Positions 7,460 through 16,666 of a stretch of 64,000 nucleotides of DNA are shown here, piece by piece. This DNA is from Alphaproteobacteria bacterium (GTDB lineage: Bacteria; Pseudomonadota; Alphaproteobacteria; Rhodospirillales; Casp-alpha2). Made by a program: the position numbers and the translations under genes. The stretch's first letter is position 1; the number at the start of each line of letters is the position of its first letter. The stretch lies in NCBI GenBank assembly GCA_024279135.1, contig JAJRRU010000003.1:124001-188000 (forward strand), in the 5' to 3' direction. The notes beneath the pieces were generated by a model, which saw only the letters and a list, made by a program, of their open reading frames with translations, did not search any database and was not told the DNA's origin.

Positions 7460-8968
7460 ATGAAAATTGCTTTTGCCAACCCTGTTATTGCCAAATCTGG
7501 AACGGTCTGCGTCGGTGTGACCAGTGGAGCTAAAATGACGGAGGCAGCGAAATCTCTGGATAAGATCATCAAGGGAGCAATTGCGCGAACCATCAAGGTT
7601 GGTCGTTTCGAAGGTAAAAAAGGCCAGTCGGTAACCTTGCCGGCCCCGGCGGGATGTAACCTTGAGGCCGTTATTCTGATTGGATTGGGCGAGCCTAAAA
7701 AACTCGACGCCCTGTCGCTTCAGGATCTGGGCGGCAAAATTTACGCCTCCATTAGCAAGTCCGGCTCAACCGCTGTATCCATCTGTGTCGATGCCGTCAG
7801 AGGTTGTAAGTTAAGTGCCAGTGATATGGCAGCGGAAATGGCCTTTGGTGCTCGTCTGCGGTCATACCGGTTTGATAAATATATCACCAAAAAGGCTGCG
7901 GAACTGAAACCCACCCTGAAAACCCTGACATTTCATGTGGCCGATGCGGCGAAATCCCGCAAGGCATTCGGGCCGCGCGACAAGGTTGCCGATGGTGTGT
8001 TCATGACCCGTGATCTGGTCAGTGAACCGGCCAATATCCTGTATCCAGAGACCCTGGCCAAAGAGGCTCGTACCTTAAGTAAACTCGGCATCAAGGTCGA
8101 GGTTCTGGGCGAGGCACAGTTGAAAAAACTGGGCATGGGCGCCCTGCTCGGCGTGGCCCAGGGCAGCGTTCGCACCCCGCGTGTGGTGGTCATGCGCTGG
8201 AACGGTGGCCCGGCAAAATCCGCCAAAAGTAAAGACGGCCCGATTGCATTTATCGGCAAGGGGGTGACGTTTGATACGGGTGGTATCTCCATCAAGCCAT
8301 CGGGTGGCATGGAAGATATGAAGTGGGATATGGGCGGCTCAGGCGTGGTGATCGGCCTGATGAAAGCACTGGCCGGGCGCAAGGCCAAGGTTGACGTTGT
8401 CGGCATCGTCGGGCTGGTTGAAAACATGCCCGATGGCAACGCTCAGCGGCCCGGCGATATTGTCACATCCATGTCCGGTCAGACCATCGAGGTTCTTAAT
8501 ACCGACGCCGAAGGCCGACTGGTGCTGTGTGATGTGCTGCATTATTGCAATACCAAGTACAAGCCGCGCATGATGATCGATCTGGCGACCCTGACCGGGG
8601 CGATCATGATTGCCCTTGGTGGCGAACGGGCCGGGTTGTTTTCCAATGATGATAAACTGGCCAAGGCGATTTACCGGGCCGGGGAGGATGTCGCCGAGCA
8701 TGTCTGGCGTATGCCGCTGGGTAGTGTTTATGACAAGATGATCAATTCTGATGCTGCCGATATGAAAAACATTTCCGGTGGACGGGGTGCCGGCAGTATT
8801 ACCGCCGCCCAGTTCCTGCAACGCTTCGTTGGTGATACGCCTTGGGCACACCTTGATATAGCCGGGGTTACCTGGTCAAAGAAGGATGCACCGACCGTAC
8901 CCAAAGGCGGTACGGCTTTCGGTGTCCGGTTGCTCGACCGGCTGGTTGCTGATGAATATGAAATATAA
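7460..8968 (+). CDS. pepA: Leucyl aminopeptidase (M17 family)
   Basis: A 502-residue cytosolic di-zinc aminopeptidase that removes N-terminal residues during peptide turnover. The family signature NTDAEGRLVL is present, as are the metal and active-site blocks GKGVTFDTGG, DMGGSG and ATLTGA. The N-terminal regulatory domain spans about 1-170. AAGGAC lies about 10 bases before the ATG. holC follows 33 bases downstream, a pairing common in proteobacteria. Confidence 0.96.
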   Translation: MKIAFANPVIAKSGTVCVGVTSGAKMTEAAKSLDKIIKGAIARTIKVGRFEGKKGQSVTLPAPAGCNLEAVILIGLGEPKKLDALSLQDLGGKIYASISKSGSTAVSICVDAVRGCKLSASDMAAEMAFGARLRSYRFDKYITKKAAELKPTLKTLTFHVADAAKSRKAFGPRDKVADGVFMTRDLVSEPANILYPETLAKEARTLSKLGIKVEVLGEAQLKKLGMGALLGVAQGSVRTPRVVVMRWNGGPAKSAKSKDGPIAFIGKGVTFDTGGISIKPSGGMEDMKWDMGGSGVVIGLMKALAGRKAKVDVVGIVGLVENMPDGNAQRPGDIVTSMSGQTIEVLNTDAEGRLVLCDVLHYCNTKYKPRMMIDLATLTGAIMIALGGERAGLFSNDDKLAKAIYRAGEDVAEHVWRMPLGSVYDKMINSDAADMKNISGGRGAGSITAAQFLQRFVGDTPWAHLDIAGVTWSKKDAPTVPKGGTAFGVRLLDRLVADEYEI

Positions 8969-9001
8969 CATGGTCGGGCCGGTGATAATGTCAGGGGTTT
9001 A

Positions 9002-9457
9002 ATGAGTGATATAAATTTCTATCACCTGCAACGATCCTCCCTGGAAACGGTGCTGCCGAAATTGCTGGAAAAGACCATGGGTGCAGGCAAACGAGCCATG
9101 GTTCTGGCGGGATCGGCCGTGAAGGTTGAACAATTGGCAAAACACCTGTGGACATACGAGTCTGCCAGCTGGCTGCCCCACGGCACAGCTAAAGATGGCT
9201 CTCCTCAGGACCAACCGATCTGGATATCAGAACCCGAACAGGACCAAAACCCCAACGGGGCGGAATTCCTGTTTCTGACCGATGGGACGACGGCCTCAAA
9301 TCTTGATGAGTATGAGCGTTGTTTTGTTTTGTTTGACGGTAATGATAAACCGGCTCTTGATGGGGCTCGCACGTTCTGGTCCAGTTGCAAGCAAGCCGGT
9401 CATGATATGGCATACTGGCAGCAGAATGACCGCAATGGCTGGGATAAGAAACAATAA
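9002..9457 (+). CDS. holC: DNA polymerase III chi subunit
   Basis: A 151-residue protein with the chi fold pattern: an N-terminal FYHLQRSSLETVLPKLLEK, then KRAMVLAGSAVKVEQLAKHLWTY, then LPHGTAKDG. Chi links the clamp loader to single-strand binding protein. AGGGG lies a few bases before the ATG. It sits between pepA and rnd on one strand with short gaps, so co-transcription is likely. Confidence 0.92.
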   Translation: MSDINFYHLQRSSLETVLPKLLEKTMGAGKRAMVLAGSAVKVEQLAKHLWTYESASWLPHGTAKDGSPQDQPIWISEPEQDQNPNGAEFLFLTDGTTASNLDEYERCFVLFDGNDKPALDGARTFWSSCKQAGHDMAYWQQNDRNGWDKKQ

Positions 9458-9481
9458 TTTACTAAACTGAAATGAATTTAA

Positions 9482-10711
9482 ATGTCTGAAAATATAGGGC
9501 GGTTGCCCGAAAACCCTACGGTGATTACCGATAGTACAACCCTGCAAACTTTTTGTACCCGAGCGGCGCAGGCTCCTTATGTTATTATCGATACAGAGTT
9601 CATGCGCGAAACTACCTACTGGCCGATTCTGTGTCTGGTGCAAATCGCCATCGGCGGCGATCCGCTGGACGGTGAGAGCGAGGATGACCTTTCGGCAATC
9701 GTCGATCCCATGGCCGGGGTCTCGTCTGGCCGGGAATTTGATCTGACTGCACTCTATGATCTGATGGCCGATGAGAGCGTGCTCAAGGTTTTTCATGCCG
9801 CCCGACAAGACCTTGAAATATTTTTCAAGGGTATGGGTCGATTGCCCCATCCGGTGTTTGATACCCAGGTCGCGGCCATGGTCTGTGGTTTTGGTGACTC
9901 CGTGGGATTTGAAAATCTGTTGACCCGATTGACCGGTGCCAAGGTAGATAAGGGAGCACGGTTTACCGACTGGTCGATCCGCCCCCTGAACCGTCGCCAG
10001 ATCGATTATGCACTGGCCGATGTGGTCTTCCTGAAACCGGCGTATCTGAAGCTCTGTAAACTGCTGGAAGACGGTGGACGGTCCGACTGGATCGACGGCG
10101 AAATGCAAACCCTGCTCGATGAACGCATTTACGATGTTGACCCCATGCTGGTATTTAAACGCATCAAGGCCCGCAATGCCAAACCCCGCACGCTGGCGGT
10201 GTTGCGCGAACTGGCGGCCTGGCGTGAAGGACAATGCAAAAAGCGCAATTTAACACGTAACCGGATTCTTCGCGACGAGGCTCTCCTGGAAATCGCCCAT
10301 CACACACCGCGCGATGTAGCAGGGGTGGCGCGCATTCGCGGTATGGGACGCCGCATGGCCGAAGGTTCGGCGGGTCAGGAGATTATCCAGGCCGTCAAAC
10401 GCGGTCTGGATGTAGCGGCCAAGGACTGTCCACAGCCCAATTCCAAACCCGTTTTACCGCGCGGTATCGGGCCAACGGCTGATTTGCTGAAAGTCCTGCT
10501 TAAAATTAAGTGCGAAGAATTCAATGTGGCACAAAAGTTGATTGCCTCAAGTGACGATATCGACCAAATCGCCGCCTTTGGTGAAAAAGCTGAAGTCCGT
10601 GCCCTGAATAACTGGCGTTACGATGTTTTTGGACGTGATGCACTGCTTATACGGGATGGAAAATGTGGCATTGCAATGAAAGGCAAGTCTTTAGCTCTAT
10701 TTGAGCTTTAA
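9482..10711 (+). CDS. rnd: Ribonuclease D
   Basis: A 409-residue 3'-5' exoribonuclease that matures tRNA and other stable RNA. Exonuclease motif I is IIDTEFMRE near residue 40, motif II is FHAARQDLEIF, and motif III is YALADVVFL. Two C-terminal HRDC-like segments follow (RELAAWREGQCKKRNLTRN, and again near 320-390). It begins 24 bases after holC. Confidence 0.95.
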   Translation: MSENIGRLPENPTVITDSTTLQTFCTRAAQAPYVIIDTEFMRETTYWPILCLVQIAIGGDPLDGESEDDLSAIVDPMAGVSSGREFDLTALYDLMADESVLKVFHAARQDLEIFFKGMGRLPHPVFDTQVAAMVCGFGDSVGFENLLTRLTGAKVDKGARFTDWSIRPLNRRQIDYALADVVFLKPAYLKLCKLLEDGGRSDWIDGEMQTLLDERIYDVDPMLVFKRIKARNAKPRTLAVLRELAAWREGQCKKRNLTRNRILRDEALLEIAHHTPRDVAGVARIRGMGRRMAEGSAGQEIIQAVKRGLDVAAKDCPQPNSKPVLPRGIGPTADLLKVLLKIKCEEFNVAQKLIASSDDIDQIAAFGEKAEVRALNNWRYDVFGRDALLIRDGKCGIAMKGKSLALFEL

Positions 10712-10873
10712 TCCAGGTGTGGGAAGCAGCATTGTTCGGTACTTTCCTTTCGGACCTGGTTCGCACAAAACGCCGTCACCACGGTCGAACGGGCCAATGA
10801 AAACAACAACTGTCTTTCTTAAGCTGCCCACAAGACCGGCGAAGTGTTGTCGGGGAATTATGCAAGGTGCGGT
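10712..10873. other. Gap between convergent rnd and SDR genes
   Basis: About 160 bases. A 63-codon plus-strand frame overlaps the end of rnd, but its composition and lack of a ribosome site argue against a gene. No convincing terminator hairpin with a T tract was seen. Confidence 0.4.
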
Positions 10874-11653
10874 TTATAACGTTCCGGGGTAGCTGCCACC
10901 ATCAAGCAACAGGTTCTGGCCGGTCATAAAGCCCGCTTGTTGGGAACAGACATAGGCACATAAATCACCGAATTCTTCCGGTATGCCAAAACGTCCGGCG
11001 GGATTTCGCCCCGCCCATTCTGCGGCAATTTCAGTGGCTTCCCGGCCACTGGATTTGGCCGCATTATTAATATTGCTGCGTAACCTGTCGGTATCAAACG
11101 GGCCAGGCAGGATGGCATTGATGGTCACGTTATGGCACACGGTCTGGCGGGCGATACCGGCAACAAAACCGGTTAACCCGGCCCGTGCTCCGTTCGATAA
11201 TCCGATTGTGGGTATCGGTGCTTTTACCGCACTGGAGGTAATATTGACGATGCGGCCGAATTTACGGTCAATCATGCCGTCAACGACCGCTTTGATCATG
11301 AAGATAGCACCTAACATGTTGCTTTCAAGGGCGGCAATCCAGTCGCTTCGATCCCAGTCCCGGAAATCTCCAAGCGGTGGTCCGCCTGCATTATTGACCA
11401 CAATATCGGGGGCGTTGCAGGCCGCAAGAGCCTCTTCAATTCCCTGGTCAGTGGTAATGTCAGCCGCAATGGCGATGACTTCAACACCCGTAGCATCACG
11501 GATTTCCTGGGCCGTGGCCTCCAGCACATCACGGTTACGCGCAATGATGGTTACATCAACCCCTTCACGAGCCAGTGACATCGCGCAGGCTTTGCCCAGT
11601 CCTTTGCTGGCGGCACTGACAATTGCTTTTTTTCCCTTGATGCCTAAATCCAT
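10874..11653 (-). CDS. SDR-family protein lacking the catalytic Tyr-Lys pair
   Basis: A 259-residue Rossmann protein of the beta-ketoacyl-ACP-reductase-like SDR group. The nucleotide-binding loop reads SAASKGLGKA rather than TGxxxGxG. NNAGGPP and the Ser block NITSSAVKAPIP are present. Where classical SDRs have YxxxK, this protein has LSNGAR, so Tyr and Lys are replaced by Leu and Arg. This matches a recognised subgroup with imperfect catalytic residues; its substrate is unknown. It precedes no partner gene on its strand except at a distance. The preceding gene hdaA ends 3 bases upstream, so it probably lies at the end of that operon. Confidence 0.85.
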   Translation of the reverse strand: MDLGIKGKKAIVSAASKGLGKACAMSLAREGVDVTIIARNRDVLEATAQEIRDATGVEVIAIAADITTDQGIEEALAACNAPDIVVNNAGGPPLGDFRDWDRSDWIAALESNMLGAIFMIKAVVDGMIDRKFGRIVNITSSAVKAPIPTIGLSNGARAGLTGFVAGIARQTVCHNVTINAILPGPFDTDRLRSNINNAAKSSGREATEIAAEWAGRNPAGRFGIPEEFGDLCAYVCSQQAGFMTGQNLLLDGGSYPGTL

Positions 11654-11656
11654 AAC

Positions 11657-12367
11657 TTAAATTTCCAATTCTTCCTGATTGAGTGTATCCAGAACTTGCC
11701 GGATCAGCGGTATGGTTATATTGCGATGTTCACGCAAGGCCAGCGCATCGATGGCCGTAACAATATGGTGGACACAGCGAAAAGAGCGTTCCATGCGTGG
11801 TAAAATATAATCGATGACACCATGATCGATGCGCAACTGGCGGTCTGCGAATTGCTTCACCATGACGGCGGCCAGCAGGCTTTCGTCTGGATCTGCGATT
11901 GCAACATGGGTCAACGCGTTTAGCCGTGATTTCAGGTCGGCAAGTTTAACCTTCCAGCGTGCCGGGGGGGTGATGGAACACAGCACCGCATGATGGCCCG
12001 TTTCTTTCAGCAAATTGAGAATGTGAAACAGGTTTTCTTCGTGTATATCAGCCCCGTCTTCGCTTACCACGGCCTCGGCATTGTCGATGACCAGAGTCGG
12101 GTTGGTTTCGACCAGATCACGTACATTGATCTGGTTGATCTGGCTGCCATCGATCAGATGCGCGCCGCTTTTTGCCATATAGACATGGGCTAAATGTGTT
12201 TTGCCACTGCCCGGTGGTCCCGATATGGCCAGGCTCTGGGATGGCCAGTCCGGCCATTTGTCGATCCAGGCCACGGCCTGTTGATTGGCTGGTGCGATTA
12301 GAAAGTCTTCCCGTGAAAGGGCTGAACGGTGGACCAGATCGAATGTTAGTTGGTGTGCTCGGTTCAA
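11657..12367 (-). CDS. hdaA: DnaA-related regulatory protein HdaA
   Basis: A 236-residue AAA+ protein resembling DnaA domain III. The N-terminal QLTFDL resembles the clamp-binding peptide of Hda. Walker A is GPPGSGKT near residue 52, and Walker B is LVIDNAEA. In alphaproteobacteria HdaA promotes ATP hydrolysis by DnaA when bound to the beta clamp and so limits re-initiation. The start is TTG at 12367. No ATG occurs in the first 80 residues, and the TTG overlaps the TGA of the upstream permease gene (TTGA), indicating coupling. Confidence 0.9.
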   Translation of the reverse strand: MNRAHQLTFDLVHRSALSREDFLIAPANQQAVAWIDKWPDWPSQSLAISGPPGSGKTHLAHVYMAKSGAHLIDGSQINQINVRDLVETNPTLVIDNAEAVVSEDGADIHEENLFHILNLLKETGHHAVLCSITPPARWKVKLADLKSRLNALTHVAIADPDESLLAAVMVKQFADRQLRIDHGVIDYILPRMERSFRCVHHIVTAIDALALREHRNITIPLIRQVLDTLNQEELEI

Positions 12368-13446
12368 TTGGGATCACCACCGTGGCCATGGTACAGCGGG
12401 CTTTCCAGATACCGGGTCGCAGCAAAACGGATCAGCACGCCAATAACCGCAGCGGTGGGCACGGCCAGCAAAACCCCGGCAAATCCAAACAATGAGCCAC
12501 CAGCCATCAGGGCAAACATGATCCACAGGTCATGCAGGCCGACCTTGTCACCGACAAGTCGCGGGGTTAACACATAACTTTCGGTGATTTGCCCGATCAG
12601 GAATATGGCACCAACCATGGCAACCGGGCCCAGGCTATCGAACTGTATGATGGCGATACCCACACCGATGACGATACCGGTCATGGCTCCGACGTAGGGA
12701 ATAAAGGATATCAATCCGGCCCCCAGTCCAATCAACAGCCCGGCTTCCAGACCGGTCAGGCTCAAGGTTATGCCATACCAGACCATCAGAACCAGACAGA
12801 CCGAGGACTGTCCGCGCACAAAAGCCGATATGGTCTGATCGATCAGTCGCATTTGCTCACGGATCGTATCAGCCTGTTTGCGTGGCAGCAGCAAATCCAT
12901 GCGGGCAATCATATTATCCCATTCCAAAAGCATAAAAAAAGCCACGATCGGGGTTATCACAATCATCGAGACAACGCCGAACAGGGCCAGGCTGCCCGAC
13001 CAGATACTGCCCAGGGTCTTGTTGAACCATTTAACGATTGTACCGCTGTTGTCGGTGGCCGCATCGCGGGCCTGTCCGATGGCCTGTCCGAGGCTGTCTT
13101 CCGGCAGCAGAGTCTGAATTTGCGCCATGACTTGTTGGCCGAAACCTTCCAGCAAAGCCAGCATATCGGGCGCCCGTTCACCGATGGCGATGATCTGGGT
13201 CTTTAACAAGGGGAACAGCAGAGCCAACCCACTGAGCACGATCAGAAAGAAACTGATCATGATAATCAGGACTGCTATGAGTCGCGAACAACCCTTTTCT
13301 TCCATTTTATCAACCACGGGGTCGAGGAAATAGGCAATCGCAAGCCCGGCGATAAAGGGTGCCAGAATATCGCTCAGTAAATGAACCAGCAAGACGAAGA
13401 CTGCCAAGCCTACGGCCCAGAATGACAACCGTTGAACACGGGTCAT
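12364..13446 (-). CDS. AI-2E family membrane permease
   Basis: About 360 residues with the AI-2E/PerM pattern: paired N-terminal membrane helices, a soluble stretch near 85-150, then a cluster of helices including the conserved region LTGLEAGLLIGLGAGLISF and YVLTPRLVGDKVGLHDLWI. I chose ATG 13446, which has AGGAA upstream; a GTG at 13485 would add 13 residues. The substrate is unknown. It is translationally coupled to hdaA, an arrangement common in alphaproteobacteria. Confidence 0.88.
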   Translation of the reverse strand: MTRVQRLSFWAVGLAVFVLLVHLLSDILAPFIAGLAIAYFLDPVVDKMEEKGCSRLIAVLIIMISFFLIVLSGLALLFPLLKTQIIAIGERAPDMLALLEGFGQQVMAQIQTLLPEDSLGQAIGQARDAATDNSGTIVKWFNKTLGSIWSGSLALFGVVSMIVITPIVAFFMLLEWDNMIARMDLLLPRKQADTIREQMRLIDQTISAFVRGQSSVCLVLMVWYGITLSLTGLEAGLLIGLGAGLISFIPYVGAMTGIVIGVGIAIIQFDSLGPVAMVGAIFLIGQITESYVLTPRLVGDKVGLHDLWIMFALMAGGSLFGFAGVLLAVPTAAVIGVLIRFAATRYLESPLYHGHGGDPN

Positions 13447-13503
13447 AATCGAACGTTCCTGTTGAATTTCATGTTGCTCGCTCACTGCCTGTCATACCGA
13501 AAA

Positions 13504-14631
13504 TTATCGAACTGTACTGATGTACCATACACCATCGCGTAGGGTAAGCTGTAGATTGCTTTGCTCCAGGGCCAGTTCCAGTTGGCCGGGGTTGCCCAGA
13601 TAGTGAAGGTTCAGCCGTGCTTCATCTTTTGATAGCAGGACCACATCGACCCGCTCGATGGTTACGATGGTTTTGATGCGGTCTTGCAGACCAAGCCATT
13701 CCTTCAGGTTGGTAAATGGCACGGAAACGGCGAGCACACCGCTTTCGCCATAGTTCATCAGGTTATCTCGTTTCCAGCTATCCTCAACGAAACGCCCCAC
13801 ATCGCCTACACCACGGGCCAGCAATTGTGCCACCGGGGTAGAAATTGGTGCCGAAATGGTCATGGTTTGTGTCTGGGCACTGCTGCCCGCACCATACCGT
13901 GTGATGAAGATGTCCAGTGTCCTCGTCTCAGTCGTTGCGGTGGCCTGGCGAATAGAGGCATGAACAACCAGAGCCGCCCCGGCGTTGTATCGTTTGGCAA
14001 TGGTTTGTAGGCGTGCCTCGTCTCCATCAAGGGCATGTTGCACGCCAATTGATGTTTTGTCGATGAGATCGCCTTTCGGATGGATCAAAGGGACCAGCCC
14101 GTTCAGGCCGGTTAACTGGTGCCAGATTCTGCGCCAGATGTTGCTGTCTTCCCAGAGCGACAGGGTGCCGCCCCGTTCCAGTATGGGAATCACCACGGTT
14201 GGTGTGCTGATAGTTTCGGCAAACGGCACACCAAATTCGTTCAGCAACAGCCGGATGTCGTTGCCTTTGAACCGCACATGAAGGTTGGACAGGTATCGAA
14301 CAGATGAAGTTTTCTCATCCGATACGGAAAAATCCTGAATGTAGGTTGAAATAGTTTCGGCGTCGGGTATGGGTAAGCGGTTGTAGTGCTCGCGCAGGGT
14401 CAGGCGCCGCAACAAGGTGTTAAAGGCTGTAACCTGCCCCGATTCCAGTGCTTTATCGCGTGCCTTGGCGGCAGATGACGCGGTTGCATCGACCGCAATA
14501 TTGCGGATTTCAAAAACACTGGGTTGGGCCGCCACAGGCAGGGGCTGATAAAACAGGCCAAGCAGGAAAAACAACACACAGGCAGTTGCTGTTTTGTAAG
14601 AAAGTCTGTATCCAGTGCCTGTTGCAAACAT
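13504..14631 (-). CDS. DUF2066 domain-containing exported protein
   Basis: 375 residues with a signal peptide (TATACVLFFLLGLFYQPLPVAAQ). The DUF2066 pattern follows: FEIRNIAVDATASSAAKARDKALESG near 40-66, then TLREHYNRLPIPDAETISTYIQDF. It probably acts in the periplasm or envelope. The function of the family is not known. It lies upstream of the permease and hdaA on the same strand and diverges from purM, as in other alphaproteobacteria. Confidence 0.85.
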   Translation of the reverse strand: MFATGTGYRLSYKTATACVLFFLLGLFYQPLPVAAQPSVFEIRNIAVDATASSAAKARDKALESGQVTAFNTLLRRLTLREHYNRLPIPDAETISTYIQDFSVSDEKTSSVRYLSNLHVRFKGNDIRLLLNEFGVPFAETISTPTVVIPILERGGTLSLWEDSNIWRRIWHQLTGLNGLVPLIHPKGDLIDKTSIGVQHALDGDEARLQTIAKRYNAGAALVVHASIRQATATTETRTLDIFITRYGAGSSAQTQTMTISAPISTPVAQLLARGVGDVGRFVEDSWKRDNLMNYGESGVLAVSVPFTNLKEWLGLQDRIKTIVTIERVDVVLLSKDEARLNLHYLGNPGQLELALEQSNLQLTLRDGVWYISTVR

Positions 14632-14803
14632 GGGCGAAGCTACTATCGTTTAGAGTTCATCGTAATGCGGGTTGTTCGGAAATTGATCCCGCAGTTTAAT
14701 TACGGGCTTACACCCGATGCAGCCTAAAGATTCTATTTTCACAGGCCCAAGGCAAGCTAAATCAGGCAAGCGAAATCAATTTTTCAGGCGGAGGTTACCC
14801 TAT

Positions 14804-15919
14804 ATGTCAGAAAACAAACAACCCGATAGTCGTGAAATAGACCGCCCAAATGGTCTGCGCTACAGTGACGCCGGTGTGGATATCGATGCCGGGAACGCCC
14901 TGGTTGAAGCGATCAAGCCCCACGCCAAGGCAACCGAACGCTCCGGGGTCATGGCTGGACTTGGCGGTTTCGGTGGGCTCTTTGACTTGCGGGCCGCAGG
15001 GTATAATGATCCGGTTCTGGTGGCGGCCAACGACGGCGTTGGTACCAAGCTGAAAATCGCCATCGAGACCGGTCAGCATGACCATGTGGGCATTGATCTG
15101 GTTGCCATGTGTGCCAATGATCTGGTGGTGCAGGGCGCAGAGCCTCTGTTTTTTCTGGATTATTTTGCCACCGGGACACTGGATGTTGAGGCTGCCAGCC
15201 GTGTTATCGCCGGTATTGCCGCGGGTTGCCAGCAAGCCGGTTGCGCGCTGATCGGTGGAGAAACTGCCGAGATGCCGGGCATGTACCGCGGGGATGATTA
15301 CGATCTTGCCGGATTTTGTGTCGGTGCCGTCGAACGGGGTGATGAACTGACTGGCCGGGATGTCGCCCATGGTGATGTGGTTCTGGCACTGGGTTCCAGC
15401 GGTGTGCATTCCAATGGGTTTTCGCTGGTTCGCCGCATCGTGCAGGTTGCCGGGATGTCCTATAGTGATGCCGCCCCGTTTGAAGACGGCGTGAGCCTCG
15501 GCGAGGTTCTGCTGCGTCCGACCCGGATCTATGTAAAAAGCTGTCTGGCATCCTTGCGCACCGGCGGTCCCGGTGGTGTCCGGGCTTTTGCCCACATTAC
15601 CGGCGGCGGGCTGACGGAGAATATCCCCCGCATACTGTCAGACCATCTTGGTGTGGAAATCCAGGCCGGAAGCTGGTCTGTTCCGGCGGTATTTAACTGG
15701 CTCGCCGAGGCCGGTGGTATCGCCAGTGACGAAATGGTCCGCACGTTTAATTGCGGCATCGGCATGGTGGTGATCGTAGCACCAGAGCGGGCCGAAGATT
15801 TGATGGAGCTGTTTACCACGGCAGGTGAAGCCGTCAGCAATATCGGCAAAGTCGTTGCACGCGGCAACAAGGCTGTTACAATTGCCGGGTTGGAAGGGGC
15901 ATGGATGAAACATGAATAA
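14804..15919 (+). CDS. purM: Phosphoribosylformylglycinamidine cyclo-ligase
   Basis: About 371 residues. It makes aminoimidazole ribonucleotide in purine synthesis. Visible blocks are [53 protein letters not shown] and [12 protein letters not shown]. The start at 14804 has GGAGG about 8 bases upstream; the frame opens earlier, but those residues do not match the family. It overlaps purN by 8 bases. Confidence 0.96.
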   Translation: MSENKQPDSREIDRPNGLRYSDAGVDIDAGNALVEAIKPHAKATERSGVMAGLGGFGGLFDLRAAGYNDPVLVAANDGVGTKLKIAIETGQHDHVGIDLVAMCANDLVVQGAEPLFFLDYFATGTLDVEAASRVIAGIAAGCQQAGCALIGGETAEMPGMYRGDDYDLAGFCVGAVERGDELTGRDVAHGDVVLALGSSGVHSNGFSLVRRIVQVAGMSYSDAAPFEDGVSLGEVLLRPTRIYVKSCLASLRTGGPGGVRAFAHITGGGLTENIPRILSDHLGVEIQAGSWSVPAVFNWLAEAGGIASDEMVRTFNCGIGMVVIVAPERAEDLMELFTTAGEAVSNIGKVVARGNKAVTIAGLEGAWMKHE

Positions 15920-16571
15920 GCTGAAAGTAGCTGTTCTGATATCGGGTCGCGGGTCGAATATGATGGCCCTGCTGGAAGCTTCTCGTCAGCCCGAAAGCTC
16001 CTTTGAGATTTGTCTGGTGATTGCCAACCGTTCTGATGCTGGCGGGCTCGCCGCTGCTCAGCAAGCCGGGATAGAAGCCGATATTATCAAATTCGGCGAC
16101 TTTGAGACCCGCGAAGCCTTCGAAGAAGCCCTCCATGATCGAATCGAACACTCAGACGCCAGACTGGTTTGTCTGGCCGGATTTATGTGGTTGCTGGGTG
16201 ATGCTTTCGTGCAAAACTGGCGGGACCGCCTGATCAACATTCATCCATCCTTATTACCGGCGTTCAAGGGGCTTAATGTTCAGGCCCAGGCCGTTGAAAT
16301 GGGCGTGCGATTTGCCGGATGTACGGTTCACTTCGTGCGGCATGAACTGGATGACGGCCCGATCATTGTTCAGGCCGTGGTACCAGTCAAACCTGCCGAT
16401 GATGAAAATATTCTGGCGGCCCGGATTTTGGAACAGGAACACATTATCTATCCGCAAGCCGTGCAATGGATCGGCGAAGGTCGTATCCGGGTTTCGGGTG
16501 AAAGGGTCCTTATCGATAATGCCGATATCCATAACGAGGCCATTATCAGCCCGTTTGATACCTTTGATTGA
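15912..16571 (+). CDS. purN: Phosphoribosylglycinamide formyltransferase
   Basis: 219 residues. It transfers a formyl group from 10-formyl-tetrahydrofolate to GAR. It has [13 protein letters not shown] at the N-terminus, the catalytic region [14 protein letters not shown], and the [13 protein letters not shown] block with the conserved Asp. The start overlaps the purM stop. The last Asp codon and the stop codon lie inside the first unit of a 16-base tandem repeat, so the C-terminal end may have been altered by repeat expansion. Confidence 0.96.
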   Translation: MNKLKVAVLISGRGSNMMALLEASRQPESSFEICLVIANRSDAGGLAAAQQAGIEADIIKFGDFETREAFEEALHDRIEHSDARLVCLAGFMWLLGDAFVQNWRDRLINIHPSLLPAFKGLNVQAQAVEMGVRFAGCTVHFVRHELDDGPIIVQAVVPVKPADDENILAARILEQEHIIYPQAVQWIGEGRIRVSGERVLIDNADIHNEAIISPFDTFD

Positions 16572-16629
16572 TATACCCGGTGATTGATAAAGCTGGCGAT
16601 TGATAAAGCCGGCGATTGATATAAACGGA
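16566..16629. repeat. Four tandem copies of a 16-base unit at the purN stop
   Basis: The units are GATTGATATACCCGGT, GATTGATAAAGCTGGC, GATTGATAAAGCCGGC and GATTGATATAAACGGA, at 16566, 16582, 16598 and 16614. Units two and three differ at one base. The purN stop TGA lies in unit one. The array separates convergent purN and the MFS gene. It probably arose by replication slippage. Confidence 0.9.
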
Positions 16630-16666
16630 CCGACAACCGACCGGAAGTGCGACCCGTTTTACGTCG

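Noticed and set aside
9296-10234. 312-codon minus-strand frame opposite holC and rnd
   Set aside because: It overlaps two clear genes and its protein is rich in His and Gln in the manner of an antisense frame.
10701-10892. 63-codon plus-strand frame after rnd
   Set aside because: It overlaps the end of rnd and the end of the convergent SDR gene, has no Shine-Dalgarno sequence, and its protein looks random.
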